Below, one piece after another: positions 1-7,929 of a stretch of 64,000 bases of DNA (the first letter of the stretch is position 1; every line of letters starts with the position of its first letter). The stretch lies in NCBI RefSeq assembly GCF_002855575.1, contig NZ_PKRQ01000002.1:496001-560000 (forward strand). The letters run 5' to 3'. Origin of the DNA: Tabrizicola sp. TH137. Its GTDB lineage: Bacteria; Pseudomonadota; Alphaproteobacteria; Rhodobacterales; Rhodobacteraceae. Position numbers and translations under genes: made by a program. Under the pieces are notes generated by a model that was given only the letters and a program-made list of their open reading frames with translations, was not told the origin of the DNA and ran no database searches.

Positions 1-9
1 CGCTTTCAT
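1..9 (-). CDS. 5' end of a divergent gene leaving the window
   Basis: Only the first three codons (ATG AAA GCG, read leftwards) are inside the window. They are preceded on the minus strand by a good Shine-Dalgarno sequence, GGGAGG, six bases before the ATG. The gene is divergent from the LacI regulator, with candidate operators in the shared spacer. In similar alphaproteobacterial sugar loci this position is usually taken by the binding protein of a sugar ABC transporter, but that is inference; no protein sequence is visible. Confidence 0.45.
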
Positions 10-74
10 GGTCATCCTCCCGATTCCCCCGCCCTCTTGACGGGGCACATCCCAACTCCGGCCAGAATCATACT

Positions 75-86
75 CAAACCGCTTTG
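75..86. promoter_or_regulatory. Candidate LacI-family operator 1
   Basis: CAAACCGCTTTG has the form AAAnCGnTTT around a central CG, the usual symmetry of LacI-family operators. It lies in the spacer between the divergent left-hand gene and the LacI regulator. Two further copies of the pattern are at 179-190 and 251-262. Function is inferred. Confidence 0.45.
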
Positions 87-178
87 GATGCCGCACCCTT
101 GCCGATCCCTCCCGCCAAGTCAATCAAAAGCGCGGCGGCAAAGCCGCCAGACGCCTGCGATATTGGCGACTGCGCCGC

Positions 179-190
179 GAAAACGTTTCC
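179..190. promoter_or_regulatory. Candidate LacI-family operator 2
   Basis: GAAAACGTTTCC is a near-perfect CG-centred palindrome (AAACGTTT core). It sits about 90 bp upstream of the LacI start and belongs to the same set as the sites at 75-86 and 251-262. Confidence 0.5.
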
Positions 191-250
191 CGACCGCCGC
201 GCTTAACCTTTGACCTTGACAGATCGAATCTCTAACCTCCCCCCGAAATT

Positions 251-262
251 GAAATCGGTTTG
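251..262. promoter_or_regulatory. Candidate LacI-family operator 3
   Basis: GAAATCGGTTTG fits the AAAnCGnTTT pattern and lies about 15 bp before the LacI start codon, just downstream of a weak promoter-like pair (TTGACC at 210-215, TAACCT at 233-238). A repressor bound here would block its own gene, which suggests autoregulation. Confidence 0.4.
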
Positions 263-277
263 GAACCGCAACCCACC

Positions 278-1309
278 ATGAACCTCAAGGAACTGGCCAC
301 CAAGCTGGGCCTCTCGCCCACGACCGTCAGCCGCGCGCTGAATGGCTATCCCGAGGTGAACGAAGCCACGCGCGAACGCGTCATGGCCGCGGCCAAGCGG
401 CACAATTACCGCCCCAACACCCGCGCCATCCGCCTTGCCACCGGCCGCGCGCTGGCCATCGGCCATGTGATCCCCCTCGCCACGCGGCACGAGATCATGA
501 ACCCCATCTTCGCCGATTTCATCGCCGGCGCGGGCGAAACCTATTCCCGCAACGGCTATGACATGCTCCTCTCCGTCGTCCCCGACGAGGAAGAGGAACA
601 GGCCTATCGCGACCTCAAGTCGCGCGGCAGCGCCGATGGCGTGATCCTGCACGCCCCCCGGATGAACGATCCCCGCATCCCCCTGATGCATGAAATCGGC
701 ATTCCCTTCGTCGTCCATGGCCGCGCCACCGACACCGCCCTCCCCTATTCCTGGGTGGATGTGAACAACCGCCGCGCCTTCCAGCGCGCCACCGAATTCC
801 TTCTCGATCTGGGCCATGCCCGCATCGGCCTGGTGAACGGCCTCGAATTCATGGATTTCGCCATCCGCCGCCGCACCGGCTATGCCGATGCCCATGCCGC
901 CCGCGGCCTGCCCCTCGACCCCGCGCTGATGTCCTCCGACGAGATGACCGAAATCTCCGGCTTCCGCGCCGCCTCCGCCATGCTTGACCTGCCCGATCCG
1001 CCGACGGCCTTCCTCGTCGCCTCCATGATCTCGGGCATGGGCGTCCGCCGCGCGATCGAGGGGCGCGGCCTGACCATGGGGCGCGACATCTCGGTCATCA
1101 TCCATGACGATGACCTCTCCTATCTGAAGAATGGCGATGACGTGCCGATCTTCACCGCCACCCGCTCCTCCGTGCGCGAGGCGGGGCGCATCGCCGCCGA
1201 AATGCTGCTTGCCATCATCACCCAGCACGGCAGCGAACCGCAGAACCGGCTTCTCGAAGCCGAACTCATCATCGGCCAGTCCACCGGACCGGCCCCCCGC
1301 CGGGCCTGA
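278..1309 (+). CDS. LacI-family transcriptional regulator
   Basis: Sugar-responsive DNA-binding repressor of 343 aa, a normal length for the family. The N-terminus is a classic LacI helix-turn-helix (MNLKELATKLGLSPTTVSRA, residues 1-20, followed by the hinge region), and the rest fits a periplasmic-binding-protein-like effector domain. The open frame extends six codons upstream to a TTG, but ATG 278 puts the HTH at the N-terminus as expected. It is followed after 4 bp by a GH1 beta-glucosidase and then glucokinase, so it probably controls uptake and use of a beta-glucoside. CG-centred candidate operators lie upstream. The effector cannot be read from the sequence. Confidence 0.93.
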   Translation: MNLKELATKLGLSPTTVSRALNGYPEVNEATRERVMAAAKRHNYRPNTRAIRLATGRALAIGHVIPLATRHEIMNPIFADFIAGAGETYSRNGYDMLLSVVPDEEEEQAYRDLKSRGSADGVILHAPRMNDPRIPLMHEIGIPFVVHGRATDTALPYSWVDVNNRRAFQRATEFLLDLGHARIGLVNGLEFMDFAIRRRTGYADAHAARGLPLDPALMSSDEMTEISGFRAASAMLDLPDPPTAFLVASMISGMGVRRAIEGRGLTMGRDISVIIHDDDLSYLKNGDDVPIFTATRSSVREAGRIAAEMLLAIITQHGSEPQNRLLEAELIIGQSTGPAPRRA

Positions 1310-1313
1310 CCCC

Positions 1314-2633
1314 ATGACGCTTTCCCGTTTCGACTTTCCCGAAGGTTTCCTCTTCGGGGCCGCCACCGCCGCCTACCAGATCGAAGGATCACGCTTCGGC
1401 GGCTGCGGCCCCTGCCACTGGGACAGCTTCGCCGCCACCCCCGGCAATGTCCTGCGCGCCGAGGACGGCGCCACCGCCTGCGACCATTACCACAACTGGC
1501 CCGCCGATCTCGACCTGCTGCGTCAGGCCAATATGGATGCCTACCGCTTCTCCACCTCCTGGGCGCGCGTCATGCCGGATGGCGTCACCGTCAATCCCGA
1601 AGGTCTCGCCTTCTACGACCGTCTGGTGGACGGGATGCTCGAACGCGGCCTGCGCCCCTTCCAGACCCTCTATCACTGGGAACTGCCCTCGGCTCTGGCC
1701 GACAAGGGCGGCTGGGCCAATCGCGACACCTGCCTCCGCTTCGCCGATTTCGCCGAAACCATCACCCGCAGCCTGGGCGACCGCGTCGCCTCCATCGCCA
1801 CGATCAACGAACCCTGGTGCGTGGCCTGGCTCTCCCACTTCCTCGGCCATCACGCGCCCGGCGTGCGCGACATCCGCGCCGCCGCCCGCGCCATGCACCA
1901 CATCCTGCTCGCCCATGGCCTCGCCGTGGAACGGCTGCGCGGCATGGGCCAGCCCGATCTCGGCATCGTGCTGAACTTCGACCATGCCACCCCCGCCTCC
2001 GCCAGCGCCGAGGATCAGACCGCCGCCGCCCGCGCCGATGGCATATTCAACCGCTGGTTCATCGAGGCCATCACCCGCCAGACCTATCCCGAGATCGTGC
2101 TGGAAGGCCTCGCCCCCCATATGCCCGACCGCTGGCAGGAGGACATGGCCACCATCGGCCAGCCGCTCGACTGGCTCGGCGTCAACTACTACACCCGCCA
2201 CCTTCAGGCCCATGATCCCGCCGCGCCCTGGCCGCATCTGCGCGAAGTGCCGGGCCCCCTGGCGAAAACCCAGATGGGCTGGGAGATCTATCCCGATGGC
2301 CTGCACGGTTTCCTCACCCGCATGGCGCGCGATTACGTGGGCGACCTGCCGATCTATGTCACCGAAAACGGCATGGCCAATGCCGATCAGCCAGACCTCC
2401 CCGACACGATGCGCGAAGATTTCCTCTTCGCCCATCTCGCCGCCACGAAACAGGCCATCGCCGATGGCGCCAATGTCCGGGGCTTCTTCTACTGGTCGCT
2501 TCTGGACAATTACGAATGGGCCTTCGGATATGAACGCCGCTTCGGCCTCGTCCATGTCGATTTCGACAGCTTGAAGCGGACCCCCAAAACCTCCTATCAC
2601 GCCCTCGCCCGCGCATTGGCGCGGAACGACTGA
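1314..2633 (+). CDS. GH1 beta-glucosidase
   Basis: Cytoplasmic glycoside hydrolase family 1 enzyme (439 aa) that releases glucose from beta-glucosides by a retaining mechanism. The acid/base glutamate is in TINEPW (E166) and the nucleophile is in YVTENG (E351). The N-terminal FPEGFLFGAATAAYQIEG is the GH1 signature, and no signal peptide is seen. ATG 1314 gives the correct GH1 N-terminus; the longer frame running back into the LacI gene is an overlap artefact. It lies between the LacI regulator (4-bp gap) and glucokinase (11-bp gap), forming a small operon in which released glucose is phosphorylated by the next gene product. A 6-phospho-beta-glucosidase is less likely, since the partner is a kinase. 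Confidence 0.93.
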   Translation: MTLSRFDFPEGFLFGAATAAYQIEGSRFGGCGPCHWDSFAATPGNVLRAEDGATACDHYHNWPADLDLLRQANMDAYRFSTSWARVMPDGVTVNPEGLAFYDRLVDGMLERGLRPFQTLYHWELPSALADKGGWANRDTCLRFADFAETITRSLGDRVASIATINEPWCVAWLSHFLGHHAPGVRDIRAAARAMHHILLAHGLAVERLRGMGQPDLGIVLNFDHATPASASAEDQTAAARADGIFNRWFIEAITRQTYPEIVLEGLAPHMPDRWQEDMATIGQPLDWLGVNYYTRHLQAHDPAAPWPHLREVPGPLAKTQMGWEIYPDGLHGFLTRMARDYVGDLPIYVTENGMANADQPDLPDTMREDFLFAHLAATKQAIADGANVRGFFYWSLLDNYEWAFGYERRFGLVHVDFDSLKRTPKTSYHALARALARND

Positions 2634-2644
2634 CGGAGCGTTCC

Positions 2645-3619
2645 ATGACCCTCGCCATCCTCGCCGATATCGGCGGCACGAATACAAGGGTCGCCCTTGC
2701 CGATGGCACCGCCATCCGCGACGGCAGCGTCGCCCGCTTTTCCAATGCCGAATACAAGGCGCGCGGCCAGGACATCGCCCATATCCTGCGCGACTACCTC
2801 GCCACCACCGGCGCCCGCCCCGATGGTGTCTGCGTCGCCGCCGCAGGCCCGGTGCAGGATGGCGTGGCCAGCATGACCAATCTCGACTGGGTCATGGACG
2901 CCGCCAAGCTCGCCACCGCCACCGGCGCGCGCCGAGTCGCCCTCCTCAACGACCTTCAGGCACAGGGCCATGCGCTCGGCCATATCGCGCCCGCCCATCT
3001 GCGCGCACTCATCCCCGGCCCGGCCCATCCCGGCGCCTCCCTGCTCGTCGTCGGCCTCGGCACCGGCGTCAACGCCGCCCCGGTCCATGGCCAGGGCGCG
3101 GCCCGCGTCGTGCCGCCCTCCGAATGCGGCCATGTCAACATGCCCGTCCGGTCCGAAGAAGACCTCCGCCTGATGCGCTTCATCGAAACCCGCCTCGCCG
3201 CACAGGGCGAGGTCGCCCATTGCGGCGTCGAGGAAGTGCTTGCAGGCCGCGGCCTTGCCAATCTCCACGCCTTCGCCGCCGCCGAAGTCGGCCATCCCGC
3301 CGAAAAGACCTCTGCCGAAGTGCTCACCGCCCTCGCCGCGGGCGATGCCACCGCCACCCATGCCGCGCGGCTCTATACCCGCATCCTGGCGCAGGTCCTC
3401 GCCGATCTCGCCCTGATCCACCTGCCCTATGGCGGCATCTACCTGATCGGCGGCATGTCCCGCGCCATGACCCCGCATTTCGCCCGCTTCGGCCTGACCG
3501 ACAGCTTCCGCGAAGCCCGCCGCGTGGACCTGCTGCAAAAGGATTTCTCCGTCACCGTGGTCGAGGATGATTTCGCCGCCCTCACCGGCTGCGCCGCCTA
3601 TCTGGACGCCACCACCTGA
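2645..3619 (+). CDS. glk: Glucokinase
   Basis: ATP-dependent glucokinase (324 aa) that makes glucose 6-phosphate. The N-terminal phosphate-binding motif ADIGGTNTR (residues 7-15) and LLNDL with the expected catalytic Asp103 match the bacterial Glk family (group A); the zinc-binding CXCGXXGCXE signature of ROK kinases is absent. A second glycine-rich motif, LIGGMS, is near the C-terminus. A GGAG-like ribosome binding site precedes ATG 2645. It is the last gene of the LacI-bgl-glk operon, so its role here is to phosphorylate glucose released by the beta-glucosidase. Confidence 0.93.
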   Translation: MTLAILADIGGTNTRVALADGTAIRDGSVARFSNAEYKARGQDIAHILRDYLATTGARPDGVCVAAAGPVQDGVASMTNLDWVMDAAKLATATGARRVALLNDLQAQGHALGHIAPAHLRALIPGPAHPGASLLVVGLGTGVNAAPVHGQGAARVVPPSECGHVNMPVRSEEDLRLMRFIETRLAAQGEVAHCGVEEVLAGRGLANLHAFAAAEVGHPAEKTSAEVLTALAAGDATATHAARLYTRILAQVLADLALIHLPYGGIYLIGGMSRAMTPHFARFGLTDSFREARRVDLLQKDFSVTVVEDDFAALTGCAAYLDATT

Positions 3620-3660
3620 CCCGGTTCACCCCGCATTAAGGTTAACGCGCCCCCCCGCCC

Positions 3661-3730
3661 TCACTTTCTGTCGAAAAATATCCTCGGGGGGTGAGGCGCG
3701 GCACGCGCCGAGGGGGGCAGACAGCCCCCC
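3661..3730 (-). repeat. GAGGATATTT-box intergenic repeat, copy 1
   Basis: Between convergent glk and the esterase gene. Read on the minus strand it starts with a 7-bp GC hairpin (GGGGGGC/GCCCCCC, loop of 5; plus-strand 3712-3730), then a short second palindrome, then the box CCGAGGATATTTTTCGACAG and AAAGTGA. The box half (3661-3696) is identical over 36 nt to copy 2 at 10289-10324. It may act as a terminator for the esterase gene. Related copies are at 5053-5079, 10289-10354 and 59336-59402. Confidence 0.7.
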
Positions 3731-3748
3731 TGCAACGCCCGCCATCCC

Positions 3749-4408
3749 TCACCCCGGCAGCCGCTCCCGCAGGAACTGCAAGGCAACCCCCAACCCGTCC
3801 GGCGCGATCCCGTGCCCGGTCCCCTCCATCACATGGCCAAAGGTCTCGAACCCCGCCGCCACCAGCGCCTCCCCTGCCTTGCCCATATCCGCAAAGGGCA
3901 CGACCGGATCCTGATCCCCATGGACAAGCAGCACCGGCGGCTTCACCACCGCCTCCGCCGCCAGCAGCTCCGGCACCAGCAACCGCCCGGAAATCGCCAC
4001 CACCCCGGCCACCGCCGCCGCCCGCCGCGGCGCCACATGCAACGACATCATCGCCCCTTGCGAAAACCCGACCAGCGCCAGCGCCTCCGGCCCCAGCCCC
4101 TCTTCCGCCAGCCGCGCATCCAGAAAGGCGTTCAGCAGATCGACCGACGCCGCCATCCCCTCCCGCGCCGCCTCTTCCGAAGACCCGTCCAGCCAGGGGA
4201 TCGGAAACCACTGGAAACCGAAGGGGCTTCCCACACAGCGCTGCGGCGCATCCGGCGCGACAAAGACCGTATCCGGCAGATGCGGCGCCAGCGCATCCCC
4301 CAGACCCAGAAGGTCCGCCCCATCCGCCCCATAGCCATGCACGAACACCACCAAAGACCGCGCCCGCCCGCTCCGCGCCGCCTTGCGCCCGAATGTCAAA
4401 CCGCTCAC
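3749..4408 (-). CDS. Alpha/beta-hydrolase, carboxylesterase/phospholipase family
   Basis: Cytoplasmic esterase-like protein (219 aa) of the Abhydrolase_2 (YpfH/carboxylesterase) family. Visible features are the oxyanion loop VFVHGYGADG, the nucleophile elbow GFSQG (Ser116), HGDQDP with Asp167, and GTGHG with His199: a complete Ser-Asp-His triad. The start is GTG 4406-4408, whose GTGA overlaps the stop of the upstream DNA glycosylase, indicating translational coupling. The substrate is unknown; the family acts on short-chain acyl esters or lysophospholipids. No signal peptide. Confidence 0.85.
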   Translation of the reverse strand: MSGLTFGRKAARSGRARSLVVFVHGYGADGADLLGLGDALAPHLPDTVFVAPDAPQRCVGSPFGFQWFPIPWLDGSSEEAAREGMAASVDLLNAFLDARLAEEGLGPEALALVGFSQGAMMSLHVAPRRAAAVAGVVAISGRLLVPELLAAEAVVKPPVLLVHGDQDPVVPFADMGKAGEALVAAGFETFGHVMEGTGHGIAPDGLGVALQFLRERLPG

Positions 4409-5052
4409 CGGATGCCCTCCCGTTCCTTTGCCACCCGGTAGTAGGCCCAGAGCAGCCGCGCCGCAACCGCCCGCCAGGGCGACCAGGCCTCAGCCATGGC
4501 CCGCAGCGCCTTTTCCCCGGGCCGCGCCTCCAGCCCGAACAGCATTCGCGCCGCCTCCTGCAAGGCCAGGTCCGCCGGCGCAAAGACATCCGCCCGCCCC
4601 AGTGCGAACATCGCATAGATCTCCGCCGTCCAGCGCCCGATCCCCGGCACCGCCACCAGACCCGCCACCACCTCCTCGTCGGGCATGTCCCGCAGCGCGG
4701 CGAAGTCGATCCCCGCCTGCGCCAGCGCCTGCCCATAGCGCGCCTTCTGCCGCGACAGGCCCGCCGCCCGCAGCGCCTCGTCCGACGCCGCCGCCATCAC
4801 CCCCGGATCACACAACCCCGCCGCCTCCAGCCGCGCCCAGATCGCATTGGCCGAAGCAACCGAAACCTGCTGGCTCACGATCGCCGACAACAGCGCCCGA
4901 AACCCGTCCTCCCGCCGCCGCAGCGGCAAGGGCCCCGTCATCTCCAGCGCCGCCGCAAAGCGCGGCTCGCGCTCCGCCAGCCAGGCCGCCCCCTCGGCCA
5001 CGCAGGCCTCCGTCCGAATGATCCGCCCGACCAAGATGCCATCCCCCGCCAT
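4405..5052 (-). CDS. DNA-3-methyladenine glycosylase II-like (AlkA family)
   Basis: Base-excision repair glycosylase (215 aa) that removes alkylated bases. It has the helix-hairpin-helix-GPD architecture: AIVSQQVSVASANAIW (about residues 58-72) opens the fold, VPGIGRWTAE (about 135-144) is the HhH hairpin, and FAPADLAL carries the expected catalytic Asp161. No iron-sulfur cysteine cluster is present, which argues against EndoIII/MutY. It lacks the N-terminal domain of E. coli AlkA, as is common for shorter homologues. Its start lies directly behind a short copy of the GAGTATTT repeat, whose final GAAG can serve as ribosome binding site. Coupled to the downstream esterase by a 4-bp overlap. 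Confidence 0.88.
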   Translation of the reverse strand: MAGDGILVGRIIRTEACVAEGAAWLAEREPRFAAALEMTGPLPLRRREDGFRALLSAIVSQQVSVASANAIWARLEAAGLCDPGVMAAASDEALRAAGLSRQKARYGQALAQAGIDFAALRDMPDEEVVAGLVAVPGIGRWTAEIYAMFALGRADVFAPADLALQEAARMLFGLEARPGEKALRAMAEAWSPWRAVAARLLWAYYRVAKEREGIR

Positions 5053-5079
5053 GCCGCTTCATCTTGGCCCAAATACTCA
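5053..5079 (-). repeat. GAGTATTT-box repeat, short copy 2
   Basis: On the minus strand this reads GAGTATTTGGGCCAAGATGA followed by AGC and, two bases later, the ATG of the glycosylase gene. It lacks the GC hairpin of copies at 3661 and 10289 but keeps the box and the purine-rich tail. The GAAGC tail sits where a Shine-Dalgarno sequence is expected. Confidence 0.55.
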
Positions 5080-5195
5080 TGCCGACACCAGCCACCCCGC
5101 GCAGCCGCCCAAAGTGAAAGACCCACCCCCTCCAGACATTCACCCGCGCGCATTTGTCCCTTGCCCCCGACGCGCCAGAGGATAACCCTGCATCC

Positions 5196-6413
5196 ATGAC
5201 CGACAGCACCGCGCCCACCGACTCCACCGCGAAACGCAATGTCCTCGTCCTCGTCGCCGCCCAGGCGATCCTTGGCGCCCAGATGCCGATGATCTTCACC
5301 GTGGCGGGGCTGGCCGGGCAATCGCTCGCCCCGAATGTCTGCTGGGCCACGCTGCCCATCACCGCAGCCGTCATCGGCTCCATGCTGACCGCCACGCCGA
5401 TCTCGGCCTTCATGCAGAAATACGGCCGCCGCGCAGGCTTCGCCATCGGCGCGCTGGGCGGCGGGATCGGCGGCGCGCTCGGCGCCTATGCGCTCTCGAC
5501 CTCCAACTTCGCCCTCTTCGTGATCGCCGCCCTCTTCACCGGCATCTATATGTCCGCCCAGGGCTTCTACCGTTTCGCCGCCGCCGACACCGCCTCCGAC
5601 TCCTACCGCCCCAAGGCCATCTCGCTCGTCATGGCGGGCGGCCTGCTCTCCGCCGTCCTTGGCCCGCAACTGGTCAAGCTCACCGCCGAGGCGATGGTCA
5701 TCCCCTTCCTCGGCACCTATCTCGCCATCATCGCGCTCAATGCGGTCGGCGTCTTCCTCTTCACCCTGCTCGATATCCCGAAACCCCGCCCCCCCGTCGC
5801 TGGCGCCGCCACCGGCCGCAGCCGGGCCGAGATGATCCGCACCCCCGTCATCGCCGTGGCGATGATCTGCGCCACCGTCTCCTATGCGCTGATGAACCTC
5901 GTGATGACCTCCTCCCCCCTTGCCGTGGTGGGCTGCGGCTTCACCAAGGGCAACGCGGCGGATGTCGTCACGGCCCATGTCCTTGCCATGTATGCGCCCA
6001 GCTTCTTCACCGGCCATCTCATCGCCCGTTTCGGGGCCGAGAAGATCGTCGCCACCGGCCTTGTCATCCTCGCCGGCGCCGGGGCCGTCGCCATCGCCGG
6101 GGTCGCGCTGGAGAATTTCTTCATCGCCCTCATCCTGCTCGGCCTCGGCTGGAATTTCGGCTTCATCGGCGCCACCACCATGCTCACCGCCGCCCAGGCA
6201 CAGGAAGAGAAGGGCCGCCTCCAGGGCCTGAACGACCTCGTGGTCTTCGGCGGCGTGACGCTCGCCTCCTTCTCCTCGGGCGGTTTGATGAACTGCTCGG
6301 GCGGATCGGTCCAGTCGGGCTGGCAGGCGGTCAATTTCGCCATGCTGCCCTTCCTCGTTCTCGCCGGAGGGGCGCTGATCTGGCTCGCCCTCCGCCCGCG
6401 CGAGGCGCGCTGA
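5196..6413 (+). CDS. MFS transporter
   Basis: Inner-membrane transporter of the major facilitator superfamily, 405 aa with about 12 hydrophobic segments. A basic loop between TM2 and TM3 (MQKYGRRAGFAIGALGGG) resembles the MFS motif A. ATG 5196 is chosen over an in-frame TTG at 5154 because GAGG lies about 10 nt upstream. It stands alone, converging on the Hint-like gene with a 3-bp gap, so the two transcripts overlap in their 3' ends. The substrate is not predictable. Confidence 0.85.
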   Translation: MTDSTAPTDSTAKRNVLVLVAAQAILGAQMPMIFTVAGLAGQSLAPNVCWATLPITAAVIGSMLTATPISAFMQKYGRRAGFAIGALGGGIGGALGAYALSTSNFALFVIAALFTGIYMSAQGFYRFAAADTASDSYRPKAISLVMAGGLLSAVLGPQLVKLTAEAMVIPFLGTYLAIIALNAVGVFLFTLLDIPKPRPPVAGAATGRSRAEMIRTPVIAVAMICATVSYALMNLVMTSSPLAVVGCGFTKGNAADVVTAHVLAMYAPSFFTGHLIARFGAEKIVATGLVILAGAGAVAIAGVALENFFIALILLGLGWNFGFIGATTMLTAAQAQEEKGRLQGLNDLVVFGGVTLASFSSGGLMNCSGGSVQSGWQAVNFAMLPFLVLAGGALIWLALRPREAR

Positions 6414-6416
6414 AGA

Positions 6417-6953
6417 TCAGCCCGCCAGCGCCAGAAGCCGCGCCTCGGCGGCGCTCAGGGCCGGGCGGTTGTCGCGGGCCGCATCTCCCACCGCAACCTG
6501 CAACCCCTCGACGACCAGCGCGCAGGGCGTCACCGTCTCGATCTCGAACCAGACCTCGCTCGCCGGGGCCTCGACCAGACGCAGGTTCTGCCCATCGACC
6601 AGGGCCCCCACCGGCGCCAGCGCCTCCTCGACGCCGAAATAGGCGGCCAGCCGGTCGCCCGCCACCACGATCATCTGCTCGGGCGCGAGATAGAGCGGCT
6701 CCGACCCCCGGCCCGCGCCCCGCGCCTCGCCGGACACGAACACAGCCTTGGCCCCGGCCCGCGCCACCATCACGGCGCGAAGGGCCGAAATCTCCACCGG
6801 CCTTTCCCGGCAACAGGACAGGATCTCACCAACCCGCAGCGTCTCCACCGCGCGCCATCCCGCGGGCGTCATCAACCTGGAGCCGCGCAGAAAACCGCGC
6901 GGCGACGCCGCCACTTCGACATTTACCGGAACAATGGGCGATACGATGCTCAT
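6417..6953 (-). CDS. Hint-domain-like protein, degenerate
   Basis: Cytoplasmic protein of 178 aa similar in pattern to the Hint (Hedgehog/intein) domain proteins common in Rhodobacterales. The segment GSRLMTPAGWRAVETLRVGE (residues 21-40) corresponds to the usual G-T-x-I-x-T-P-x-G-x-x-x-V-E-x-L-x-x-G-D block, and LYLAPEQMIVV to the second block that normally reads SPxHxxxV. The nucleophilic Cys/Ser at the block start and the His of the second block are both missing, so self-splicing is not expected. Start ATG 6953 is the only in-frame start after an upstream stop; its ribosome binding site is weak. Function unknown. Confidence 0.7.
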   Translation of the reverse strand: MSIVSPIVPVNVEVAASPRGFLRGSRLMTPAGWRAVETLRVGEILSCCRERPVEISALRAVMVARAGAKAVFVSGEARGAGRGSEPLYLAPEQMIVVAGDRLAAYFGVEEALAPVGALVDGQNLRLVEAPASEVWFEIETVTPCALVVEGLQVAVGDAARDNRPALSAAEARLLALAG

Positions 6954-7137
6954 TACAGTCCAGACCGCTCCGGTTCACACGGCGGCAGGTCGGGATGACC
7001 TGCAACTTCCTCCTACCGTGACAACCATCCGTGGTCTCAAACGGACGCAATTCAGGATTTTCTAGGGCATCACCCATCAATTTGAGGATATCTGTACGAA
7101 TCCCCCCGGAATGGCGCAGAGCGGCGGGAAGCCGCCA

Positions 7138-7929
7138 TCACAGACCCCCGCGCAGCCCCGCGCGCAGCAACCCCCAGCGCCGCGCGAATTCCGACTGGCC
7201 CAGACCGCCCGCCGCCACCCGCCCCGGCTCCCGCGCCGCCTGCCGCAGGATCGCTTCCGCCTGCCATGCGGCGATCGTGGCCGCCCGCGCAGGCCCCATC
7301 CGCCGCACCCCCTGCCGCGCCGCCTCCAGCCGGGCCAGCCCCTGCCGCGCCAGCGCCGCCACCGCCTCCGGCCGGCCATCGACCAGCGGCACCCGCCCCC
7401 GCGCCTCCAGCTCCGGCACCGCCCGTAGGAATCCCGCCAGGCCCGCCGCCCAGCCCGCCGCGCGCAGCGCCGCCTCATCCGCTCCGCTTGCCCCCAGCGC
7501 CCGCCCCGCCAGCCACATCACCCCGCCGCCCGTGTCCTCCAGATAGGCCGCCAGCGCCGCCCCATCCTCGAACGGCGCGCGATAGACGTCCCAGCGACGC
7601 GCCTCCACCAGCGCATCCAGCGCCGGCAGCGGCAGCCCAGCCTCCGCGATCAGCGCCGCCAAAGGCCCTGCCACCTCATGCGCCCGGGCAGGCCGCCCCT
7701 CTGCCGCCTCGGCCACCACATCCCGCCACCATTGCAGCCGCATTTCGGCAATCATCGGCTCCTGCGTCACCCAGGGCGCGCGCGCCACTTCCAGATTGAA
7801 GGCATAAAGGACAAATAGCCGCCCCCGCGCCGCAACAGGCGCCGCCATCACGGCGGCAAAGCGGTCGGCATCGCCCCGCTCCACCAGCGCCGCACAGGCC
7901 CCGATCGCCGCCGGGCTCAGCCCTTCCAC
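7138..7929 (-). CDS. Squalene/phytoene synthase family protein
   Basis: 263-aa alpha-helical protein of the squalene/phytoene synthase superfamily (the NDUFAF6-like branch). FVLYAFNLEVAR, MRLQWWRDVV and the Y-L-E-D-T-G-G block match the family pattern, but the Asp-rich DXXXD metal-binding motifs of true prenyl synthases are not intact. That makes carotenoid synthesis unlikely and a structural or assembly-factor role possible. I start it at GTG 7929, which overlaps the end of the methyltransferase gene and lies near the conserved N-terminus (LSPAAIGACAALV); an ATG at 7977 would give 16 more residues. It is the last gene of the cimA-methyltransferase transcript. Confidence 0.72.
   Translation of the reverse strand: MEGLSPAAIGACAALVERGDADRFAAVMAAPVAARGRLFVLYAFNLEVARAPWVTQEPMIAEMRLQWWRDVVAEAAEGRPARAHEVAGPLAALIAEAGLPLPALDALVEARRWDVYRAPFEDGAALAAYLEDTGGGVMWLAGRALGASGADEAALRAAGWAAGLAGFLRAVPELEARGRVPLVDGRPEAVAALARQGLARLEAARQGVRRMGPARAATIAAWQAEAILRQAAREPGRVAAGGLGQSEFARRWGLLRAGLRGGL

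Noticed and set aside
6826-7080. 84-residue open frame overlapping the start of the Hint-like gene
   Set aside because: Out of frame with the Hint-like gene, no domain; a purine-rich AGGAGG inside it is not followed by a fitting start.
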